Translations under genes and position numbers: made by a program | The notes under the pieces: model-generated | The model's input: the letters and a program-made list of their open reading frames with translations, nothing else | Database searches by the model: none | What the model was told of the DNA's origin: nothing | Shown here: in pieces, positions 34,325 to 40,294 of the stretch | How the letters are laid out: each line of letters opens with the position of its first letter | How positions within the stretch are numbered: position 1 is the first letter of the stretch | Source of the DNA: Anaerorhabdus sp036637135 | GTDB lineage: Bacteria > Bacillota_I > Bacilli_A > Erysipelotrichales > Erysipelotrichaceae | DNA: 40,294 nt | Assembly (NCBI RefSeq): GCF_036637135.1 | Contig: NZ_JAVWNC010000017.1 | Location: forward strand, 1 to 40,294 | Direction: 5' to 3'

Positions 34325-35044
34325 AAGATTACCTCTAACCTCTATCATTATTTCCCAAACATTTCCAAGATATGACTCTACTTAATTATCAAAGAAGCTA
34401 GATATTCTTTTGTACACCCAGATCTTGTTAGTAATTTGTTATTCTTCACATATTATAAACTTATTAATGACAGATATTACTACATTAAGCGATAGTTATA
34501 ATGACAACTACATGTCACTTGCTAGAATTTAGTAAGAAATTCGAGTCATTGTACCTATTTAGACAAACTACGCAAATCAAATGGACTAACAAATACAAAA
34601 AAGAAGCAGATATCTATCATTTACTGTGGATGTGGATACGCTATTACAAATAGTGGGGAGTAAAAGTCCACAGTAGTTGTTAATGAACACAATTTAAATC
34701 TCATGATAGACTACTTCAGTGTTGTTTATTTCACAAGGAGGTAGTTTTTAATTGGAAAAATATAATACATTATTATCAGACTTACTCAATGCAAAACTTA
34801 ATTCTATCAATCCCTTGATAGTTATAAATAGAGGGCGACCTATTAAGAATAATTTATCTCTCAATAAACCTCTGGATTTGGAATATATTTATTATTGTTT
34901 AGCAAAATTAATTATGCTTTTTAACGTAGATAAATCACTGTGTAAAGTCGCAAATCGATATTACTTCACGTAAGAAATCTCATTGTCTATGCACTCAATA
35001 CTTTAGATTTTTATTCCTAAGTACTATTTGAATCTTATCTGCAT
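34325..35044. other. Gene-poor stretch with possible decayed coding sequence
   Basis: No convincing conserved gene. It holds a 50-codon frame (34501-34653, plus, no ribosome binding site), a short ORF with a perfect ribosome binding site (listed separately), and an 8-bp inverted repeat ACTGTGGA (34623-34630)/TCCACAGT (34667-34674) with two DnaA-box-like TGTGGAT units. It may be the remains of an inserted element. Confidence 0.4.
34752..34973 (+). CDS. Small protein of unknown function (73 residues)
   Basis: A TTG start lies 9 bases after a perfect AAGGAGGT (34735-34742), the best ribosome binding site of the region, and the frame runs 73 codons. The product has a basic NRGRPIKNN stretch near residue 28 and a hydrophobic YIYYCLAKLIMLF stretch near 45-58. 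I recognise no family. It is on the strand opposite to its neighbours, in a decayed-looking stretch, and the hairpin at 35050-35091 could terminate it. It could be a real small gene or the 5' remnant of a larger lost one. Confidence 0.35.
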   Translation: MEKYNTLLSDLLNAKLNSINPLIVINRGRPIKNNLSLNKPLDLEYIYYCLAKLIMLFNVDKSLCKVANRYYFT

Positions 35045-35227
35045 ACAAAAAGAGCGATTTATTTGTGGTTTTTCACAAACTGATCGCTCTTCTTTCTTTC
35101 ACACTTTGTTATAGTGGCTCCACACCTTTGTTTGAGTTGTCCCCACTAGTTGTTAGAGTGCCAAAGAAGCCTATTCGGCTCCGTTATCAGTCGCATTTTT
35201 TAGAAAGGTAGCGAAGCACCTTGATAC
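35045..35227 (-). ncRNA. Candidate structured non-coding RNA (~183 nt)
   Basis: A promoter (35234-35262) and a strong terminator (35050-35091) frame a GC-richer stretch without open frames on the minus strand. Predicted local hairpins: AAGGT...ACCTT near the 5' end (35205-35222), GGAGCC/GGCTTC (35166-35182) and AGTGG/CCACT (35113-35147). I could not match it to 6S, SRP, tmRNA, RNase P or a riboswitch; the two ends do not pair, which speaks against 6S. No gene follows directly, so it is probably a trans-acting RNA, a relic, or an element of an inserted sequence. Confidence 0.45.
35050..35091. terminator. Strong hairpin terminator of the candidate RNA
   Basis: Outer stem AAGAGCGAT/ATCGCTCTT (9 bp) and inner stem TTTGTG/CACAAA (6 bp). 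On the minus strand the hairpin ends CTCTTTTTG, and on the plus strand in CTTCTTTCTTTC, so it may also stop the small plus-strand gene. Confidence 0.8.
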
Positions 35228-35233
35228 ATTATA

Positions 35234-35262
35234 ATATTAACTATTTCGAATACTCTGGTCAA
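35234..35262 (-). promoter_or_regulatory. Promoter of the candidate RNA
   Basis: TTGACC (35262-35257), 17 bases, TAATAT (35239-35234). An overlapping TATAAT at 35233-35228 has a poor spacing to this -35. Confidence 0.45.
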
Positions 35263-35496
35263 GCGTATCAAATTATTTTAACTCTTAATTTCTTAAACTA
35301 AAACTGTAAGACACTTGCTAGATATATTGATTATCCATTTACAAGGAACATTTAGCGCAGATGAAATGATGTTAAAATTCCTGTTTTATCAATATTGTGA
35401 TAATCTCATCAATATATATTTAGATCATATTTTGAATACATAACAAATTTGCCACTTCAATGATTATACTATCAGTTATTTGGTTAACCGATGCAC
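35263..35496. other. Intergenic stretch, nothing recognised
   Basis: AT-rich sequence downstream of the 137-residue membrane protein gene. No open frame with a ribosome binding site and no strong terminator is seen. Confidence 0.5.
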
Positions 35497-35910
35497 TTAT
35501 TTTTCTATGTATCTCACATACACATAAAGTACTGTAACTGGTATTAGTATATTAAGCGATAGAGGCAGAAATAAGTTCCCAAACTTTGGATTTACCATGG
35601 AAACAATAAAAACAACGATATAACACCCAACTATTTCATTTCTTGCATTCATTAAATACTTCTTAAAAGTTTCATGCGCATTCTTACTCTTACTCTTCTT
35701 TGACGAATAAATGAACCAAATTATCAATCCTATGATAAATAGAAAGTCAGTAGATAAACCTACTGCGAATGGTACAAATACTTCATTGTAATTCGTGAAA
35801 TCTCCTAATATACCCATTTTAAGAATTGCAATTAGAATAAGATATGTTATTAGTGTAGATACTACAAAGATTAAGACATAACTTTTTTGTTTCATTATCG
35901 CTTCTTTCAT
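35497..35910 (-). CDS. Small integral membrane protein of unknown function
   Basis: A 137-residue protein with four hydrophobic segments (about 10-31, 45-67, 90-106, 112-132) and a basic SSKKSKSKN loop near residue 70. No family is recognised. AGGAGG lies 9 bases before the ATG, and a TATAAT is found just upstream, so it is probably expressed. It is a single gene between the candidate RNA and the GHL10 lipoprotein. Confidence 0.65.
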   Translation of the reverse strand: MKEAIMKQKSYVLIFVVSTLITYLILIAILKMGILGDFTNYNEVFVPFAVGLSTDFLFIIGLIIWFIYSSKKSKSKNAHETFKKYLMNARNEIVGCYIVVFIVSMVNPKFGNLFLPLSLNILIPVTVLYVYVRYIEK

Positions 35911-35933
35911 ACAATACTACCTCCTTTATCATC

Positions 35934-35939
35934 ATTATA
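35934..35939 (-). promoter_or_regulatory. -10 element of the small membrane protein gene
   Basis: A perfect TATAAT on the minus strand, preceded directly by TG, 24 bases before the start. The -35 is unclear. Confidence 0.5.
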
Positions 35940-36250
35940 CATGTTCAAGACTTTGAATATATAATCTGGTGCAAATTTGCCCACGAGAAGGTCTAAAAAG
36001 CAAAATACATTTTTCATATTAAATTAGCACTTTGTAATTATTGTTTTACGAACCACCTTATATTAACGACTATTCTTCATTATGATTTTTCCCAGATTTC
36101 TAAGTCTTAAACCAAAGTTTCATACGAAAAGAGATAGTTTAAACATAAACAACAACTGAAATCACCTTTATACACATTCTTATTCGATTCATTTGCCATA
36201 TCCCTTGTCTTCCAAAGACAAGTATTTACTCTAATCAACTTAGCGTTATT
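35940..36250. other. Intergenic stretch with one hairpin
   Basis: About 310 AT-rich bases after the GHL10 lipoprotein gene. The only structure seen is CTTGTCTT/AAGACAAG (36204-36222) with a 3-base loop and no T-run, so it is not an intrinsic terminator on either strand. Confidence 0.5.
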
Positions 36251-37378
36251 TTAATTGGAGAGATTACTTTTATTACTTAATCCTATATCATTACACTCCG
36301 TAAACAAAGAATGGTACGAAAAGAATGCATAACCTCGACATCTACTCATTGTCTTACAATCTTGTATTTGTTTTGAAAGTAATTTTGTGTCTGTATTCCA
36401 TTCTTCTTGATCACTGTCCTTGCTAGGTATTCCTAGTTTATAAGCTGCAAGTCCTACAATTAAATCTACATCACTCTTTTCAACTAGTTGATTCCACATC
36501 GTTAACGTTTCCAAATACGGTCTCGTTTTATTGGTATACCCCCAATAAATTTGAGGGAGAATATAATCTATACTACTACTTATTATCCATGCTTCCACAT
36601 CTCCAAAGATTACATCTCTAGAATATTCTAAATTACCCGATGGACTAATCCCAAAGGTGAGTCCATGATCTTGTGTTATTTCATGGATATCACTTACTAA
36701 TTGATTCACTTGATTTTTTCTAAATGTACTTCTATCCATTTCCCCACTCGCAATGAATTGTTCCTCATCAAATGCATCATCTACTTTTGCAGGATAGAAA
36801 TAATCATCCATGTGAATTCCATCAATTTCATAATTCTTTATTAATTCCTGTACAATGCTCAATACAAGTTGTCTTGCTTCATCTACTGCTGGATTCAAGT
36901 AATATCTACCTTCAAAACTACAAAGTGCAAGACTATTTTCAATCACCATTTTTTTAATTATATTAGTTTCATCCAAACTGTTTACTTGTTCTTCCGTATA
37001 TGAGCGCATTGGATTAATCCACGCTTCCACATGCATTCCTTTTTCATGTGCTTTTTCTACAAATAATTTTAAGTAATCTATTTCATCACTTACACGACTT
37101 GATTTCGCATAAATCTTTGAATCGTAATAAGCATCTGTAAATGCCACGGCATGAACAAATAGAGTATTGATGTCTAGTTCATCACAATTATTTATAATTT
37201 CTTCTATCTTGGATTCAATTTCTTTATTCTCTAACCCTTTTAGATTTTTATCAAAATCCACATAAGAAAACCACATTGCTTTTATTTCACTTGGTAATGC
37301 TACATGAATTGGTTCTTTCTTAGTAGTACATGACATAAGTAGAAAGCTTACCAGTATAATTTTCAGAATTTTCTTCAT
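36251..37378 (-). CDS. GHL10/DUF187-type glycoside hydrolase-like lipoprotein
   Basis: A 375-residue lipoprotein. Signal peptide MKKILKIILVSFLLMSC with lipobox Cys, then a (beta/alpha)8 hydrolase-like domain: MWFSYVDF near 35, NTLFVHAVAF, HVEAWINPM, IDGIHMDDYFYP with the putative catalytic Asp pair, FGISPSG and DYILPQIYWGY. Family members (YngK-like) are thought to act on cell-wall or exopolysaccharide. ATG at 37378 has AGGAGA upstream; the in-frame start at 37438 would place extra residues before a clear signal peptide. Confidence 0.85.
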   Translation of the reverse strand: MKKILKIILVSFLLMSCTTKKEPIHVALPSEIKAMWFSYVDFDKNLKGLENKEIESKIEEIINNCDELDINTLFVHAVAFTDAYYDSKIYAKSSRVSDEIDYLKLFVEKAHEKGMHVEAWINPMRSYTEEQVNSLDETNIIKKMVIENSLALCSFEGRYYLNPAVDEARQLVLSIVQELIKNYEIDGIHMDDYFYPAKVDDAFDEEQFIASGEMDRSTFRKNQVNQLVSDIHEITQDHGLTFGISPSGNLEYSRDVIFGDVEAWIISSSIDYILPQIYWGYTNKTRPYLETLTMWNQLVEKSDVDLIVGLAAYKLGIPSKDSDQEEWNTDTKLLSKQIQDCKTMSRCRGYAFFSYHSLFTECNDIGLSNKSNLSN

Positions 37379-37403
37379 CGCTTCAACTCTCCTATTATTT
37401 CCT

Positions 37404-37412
37404 ATTTTATCA
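37404..37412 (-). promoter_or_regulatory. Extended -10 promoter of the lipoprotein gene
   Basis: TGATAAAAT on the minus strand, 25 bases before the ATG. Farther upstream a near-perfect 20-base palindrome (TTGTCCTATGCATAGAACAA, 37519-37538, one mismatched pair) could be an operator. Confidence 0.4.
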
Positions 37413-37568
37413 TCTATTCTCAGATTATTGCGTAACACAAGAAAAATTTCACTTCCTTCATTAAACTATTTCCGTTTTAGATTGTGTAAATGAGTTATTA
37501 CCCTTCTTTTTTTATTTTTTGTCCTATGCATAGAACAAGAATGAGATTACTTATCAAACCAAAAGAAA

Positions 37569-37588
37569 AAACTGCACAGTAGCAGTTT
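37569..37588 (-). terminator. Terminator of the mnmG/ThyX-like transcript
   Basis: Minus-strand stem AAACTGC/GCAGTTT with loop TACTGT, then TTTCTTTT, directly after the ThyX-like stop codon. Confidence 0.8.
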
Positions 37589-37589
37589 C

Positions 37590-38222
37590 TTAATCTTTCT
37601 TTGGTAAGATGAATTCGCTATAAGGTAATGTTTCTACCCAATCACAGAATGCATGCCACTCAGGCAAACGATGTGTTCTTCTTTGAAGATAGATTGTTTT
37701 TAATTGACGATAGTTTGTTGTCATGCGTGCAGTTATTTTGAAACCTGCAGGATTTGAATATAATACTTCTAAGTACATAAGCTTAGCTTTTTCGTTTAAT
37801 TCCTTAACATCAGCACCTTCTTCTTGTAGCTTTTTAATTTCTGCTTGAAGATCATTGTATGCTTTTGTTTTTTCTTTCATGATTTCAATCATTCTTGGAT
37901 CAACATATTCAATAAATGCATTATCCATATCAAATCTACATATACGATGCATTGTTGATTGGCTACTAATAAAATCAATGAAATGATATCGTTCTAATTC
38001 AACCCAAACTTTATTTGTAAACGTTAAATCAAATTGAACAATGATACCATTTAAGAAATTATCATGTCCCTCTCCTACTCGACTTGATGCAAGTTTGTAT
38101 GTGGTTGGCGTTACATCTGATGTTACAGCATTTGTATCTGTTGCCATTGGGTACTTACTTCCGCGTACTGCACTTTCAATACCAAATATTTCTACATTAT
38201 TAATGACTTCGTTAATTTTCAT
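37590..38222 (-). CDS. Divergent ThyX-like protein lacking the thymidylate synthase signature
   Basis: A 210-residue protein whose layout follows flavin-dependent thymidylate synthase: ESAVRGSKYPM near the start, GEGHDNFLNGIIVQFDLTF near 50, and a C-terminal NPAGFKITARMTTNYRQLKTIYLQRRTHRLPEWHAF-type block. The ThyX signature RHRxxSxNExSxR is absent; the corresponding stretch reads FISSQSTMHRICRF. The substrate or activity has therefore changed or been lost. It overlaps the mnmG end, and AAGGGG precedes tandem ATGs (38225, 38222); I take 38222. Family membership is my reading of the pattern, not a search result. Confidence 0.6.
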   Translation of the reverse strand: MKINEVINNVEIFGIESAVRGSKYPMATDTNAVTSDVTPTTYKLASSRVGEGHDNFLNGIIVQFDLTFTNKVWVELERYHFIDFISSQSTMHRICRFDMDNAFIEYVDPRMIEIMKEKTKAYNDLQAEIKKLQEEGADVKELNEKAKLMYLEVLYSNPAGFKITARMTTNYRQLKTIYLQRRTHRLPEWHAFCDWVETLPYSEFILPKKD

Positions 38223-40101
38223 CATTCCCCTTCTTTCTACGTCTTTGTTCAAGTGTTATCGCAAGTACTGCAATATCTGCAGGATTAACTCCAGATATTC
38301 GTGATGCTTGTCCCATTGTCATTGGACGAATTTTTTCTAGTTTTTGTTTACCTTCTAATGATAAGTTATCTATTTCAAGATAATTAATATCCTCTGGAAG
38401 TAATACTTTTTCCATTTGATTTAATCTTGATGCTTCTTTTAATGCTTTATTGATATATCCTTCATATTTAACTTCGATTTCAATTTGTTTTGCAATCTCG
38501 TCTGATATATCATAATCCAATGCTTTACATAACTCTCGACATTCTACATTTGGACGTTTCAATAAATCATATCCTGTAATTCCTTCTGTTAACTTTTCAT
38601 ATCCAAGAGTTTCTAAGTAAGTATTGATTGAATCTTTTGGAGTAAAACGAATTGATTGTAATTTCTCTTTACCCTCATTAATTTTGGTCATTTTATATAA
38701 ATATTCTTGATATCTTTCTTCATTTATAACACCAAGTTGATATCCCTTTTCCATTAGCCTTTGATCCGCATTGTCATGACGCAACAATAATCTAAACTCT
38801 GCTCTTGATGTAAGTAAACGATAGGGTTCCAATGTACCTTTAGTAACTAAATCATCAATCATAACCCCAATATACGCTTCATCTCTTCTTAGCACGAGCG
38901 GATCTTTGCCATTGAGTTTATTCACTGCATTAATTCCAGCCATTAAGCCTTGTCCCGCAGCTTCTTCATATCCTGATGTCCCATTAATTTGTCCTGCAGT
39001 AAATAGATTCTGAATCTTCATTGTTTCTAGTGAAGGTTTAAGTTGTAGCGGATCCACTGCATCATATTCTATTGCATATGCATATTTTTCTATCACTGCA
39101 TTTTCTAAGCCAGGCAATGAATGAACCATTTCCTCTTGAATTTCATGAGGTAATGATGTGGAGAATCCTTGTACATATGTTGTATCTAATTGTAATGATT
39201 CTGGTTCTAAGAATAGTTGATGCCTTTCCTTATCAGAAAAACGAACTAACTTATCTTCAATAGATGGACAATATCTAGGTCCAACTCCTTTAACTACTCC
39301 TGAATACATACTAGATTTATGTAAGTTTTCTTTAATAATTTCATGTGTTTTTGGTGCTGTATATGTCAAGTAACAAACAACTTGTTGATCAAAAGGAAGT
39401 ATCTCTTTTGTACTAGTGCTAAAGGAAACAAATTGTTCTGTGCCTGGTTGTATTTCTGTTTTAGAAAAATCAATTGTATCTGTTTTCACACGCGGTGGTG
39501 TTCCTGTTTTTAGTCGAAATGTTTCTAATCCTGCTTCACGTAATGAAGCAGATAGATCATGTGTTGTAGGTTCTGAATCCGGCCCACTTTCTGTAACATT
39601 CTTAGATACCATAACTAAACTCGACATGTAAGTCCCAGTAGTCAGAATCACAATTTTACTATCTATCACATCACCATTCATCATAGTAATTCCTGTCACT
39701 GTTTGATCCTTGAAATTGCAGCATTTTACTTGCCCTTCAACAACCGTTAAATTTTCTTGATGCAAACAAATATCTTGCATCATTTTTGAATATTCTATCT
39801 TATCTGATTGTACACGCAAAGATTGTACACCCGGACCTTTTGTTGTATTTAACATTTTAAACTGTAACGCTGTTTTATCTGCAGTGATTCCCATTTGACC
39901 ACCTAACGCATCAATTTCTCGAACAACTATTCCTTTAGCTGGCCCTCCTATTGATGGATTACATGGCATCTTAGCTATGTTCTCTATGCTTAATGTAACT
40001 AATGCAGTTTTCTTATTACAACGTGCAGATACGAGCGCTGCTTCTACACCGGCATGCCCAGCACCTACAACGATAATATCAAAATTATTGGATGCACTCA
40101 C
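38212..40101 (-). CDS. mnmG: tRNA uridine-5-carboxymethylaminomethyl modification protein MnmG (GidA)
   Basis: A 629-residue FAD protein, partner of MnmE in cmnm5U34 synthesis. Seen: IIVVGAGHAGVEAA (FAD site), MPCNPSIGGPAKG near 46-58, TGTYMSSL, GTPPR near 202, AGQINGTSGYEEAAGQGL near 365 and the C-terminal helical MnmE-binding part. Length is standard. GTG start at 40101 with AGAGG about 10 bases upstream. It overlaps the ThyX-like gene. Confidence 0.97.
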   Translation of the reverse strand: MSASNNFDIIVVGAGHAGVEAALVSARCNKKTALVTLSIENIAKMPCNPSIGGPAKGIVVREIDALGGQMGITADKTALQFKMLNTTKGPGVQSLRVQSDKIEYSKMMQDICLHQENLTVVEGQVKCCNFKDQTVTGITMMNGDVIDSKIVILTTGTYMSSLVMVSKNVTESGPDSEPTTHDLSASLREAGLETFRLKTGTPPRVKTDTIDFSKTEIQPGTEQFVSFSTSTKEILPFDQQVVCYLTYTAPKTHEIIKENLHKSSMYSGVVKGVGPRYCPSIEDKLVRFSDKERHQLFLEPESLQLDTTYVQGFSTSLPHEIQEEMVHSLPGLENAVIEKYAYAIEYDAVDPLQLKPSLETMKIQNLFTAGQINGTSGYEEAAGQGLMAGINAVNKLNGKDPLVLRRDEAYIGVMIDDLVTKGTLEPYRLLTSRAEFRLLLRHDNADQRLMEKGYQLGVINEERYQEYLYKMTKINEGKEKLQSIRFTPKDSINTYLETLGYEKLTEGITGYDLLKRPNVECRELCKALDYDISDEIAKQIEIEVKYEGYINKALKEASRLNQMEKVLLPEDINYLEIDNLSLEGKQKLEKIRPMTMGQASRISGVNPADIAVLAITLEQRRRKKGNDEN

Positions 40102-40294
40102 AAACTCACAACCTCTCTTTATTTCTATACAATCATATCATATTTTATACCTTCTTTATTTGTGAGTTTCTTAACTATTTAAATTTAAAAAGGCTTTATT
40201 TTATGTAGTCATTCTTCATTCTTTCTTTTTTGTAAATTCATTACATCTTCTGATGATAACTATCTAGTAAGTATTTCAAATTTCAATTTAAGAT
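40102..40294 (-). promoter_or_regulatory. Upstream region of mnmG
   Basis: An extended -10 TGATATGAT (40140-40132) lies about 31 bases before the mnmG GTG; no clear -35. The remaining sequence to the window edge is AT-rich and shows no open frame with a ribosome binding site. Confidence 0.4.

Noticed and set aside
31140..34348. parS or Noc-binding site near parB/noc
   Set aside because: I looked for TGTTNCACGTGAAACA and ATTTCCCGGGAAAT-like sequences by eye across the par genes and flanks and found only isolated CACGTG cores elsewhere (for example near 15465 and 28910) without the flanking arms.
34501..34653. 50-codon frame starting ATG on the plus strand
   Set aside because: No ribosome binding site and no recognisable product; mentioned only as part of a decayed stretch.
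35045..35227. 6S RNA, tmRNA, SRP RNA or RNase P RNA
   Set aside because: The two ends do not pair as in 6S, there is no tRNA-like end or tag ORF, no GGAAG SRP loop motif and no RNase P conserved core.
1..40294. tRNA genes, CRISPR arrays, intact insertion sequences
   Set aside because: None was found on reading both strands; no tandem spaced repeats and no transposase motifs were seen.

Overview
The window is chromosomal DNA of an AT-rich Gram-positive bacterium of the Firmicutes. The Erysipelotrichia/Bacilli side is my best guess, from gene content and base composition only, without any database search. Almost everything is on the minus strand, with AGGAGG-type ribosome binding sites, frequent ATGA/TAATG overlaps and many intrinsic terminators. 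The right part holds the usual origin-proximal set mnmG, rsmG, noc, parA, parB. mnmE lies about 31 kb away with RDD and tatD genes, so the usual mnmE-mnmG-rsmG order is broken. No dnaA, parS or CRISPR was found.

Layout. 1-4.7 kb: a four-gene amino-acid-derivative cassette (transporter, M20 amidohydrolase, PatB/MalY C-S lyase, YheO-type regulator), with a near-consensus promoter whose -35/-10 spacer is a perfect palindrome. 4.8-7.3 kb: tatD, RDD protein, mnmE. 7.4-14.3 kb, plus strand: a DbpA-like RNA helicase with DEAN instead of DEAD, then a LytTR response regulator, an AgrC-like kinase and two ABC exporter half-transporters. A 21-bp-spaced direct repeat lies before the exporters, and matching hairpin terminators bracket the module. 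14.3-25.6 kb: a complete phosphonate operon phnGHIJKM, acyltransferase, phnL, PHP-type cyclic phosphodiesterase, inositol-phosphatase-like gene, then phnDCEE, behind a Pho-box-like array with an exact 11-bp period. 25.8-31.1 kb: CNNM/CorC membrane protein, HAD phosphatase, DegV, lipoprotein and PHP protein. 31.1-34.3 kb: parB, parA, noc, rsmG. 34.3-36.3 kb: a gene-poor stretch with a candidate structured RNA and small or decayed genes. 36.3-40.3 kb: a GHL10-type lipoprotein, a divergent ThyX-like protein and mnmG.

The most interesting items are: an undescribed 34-codon leader ORF with an embedded hairpin that overlaps the start of the CNNM gene (possible Mg-sensing attenuator); a ThyX-fold protein lacking the ThyX signature and coupled to mnmG; a candidate ~183-nt RNA near 35.1 kb; the spacer-palindrome promoter of the C-S lyase cassette; and the Pho-box and LytTR-type repeats, which suggest how two large operons are controlled. 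All functions are inferred by reading motifs and context; no similarity search or folding program was run.
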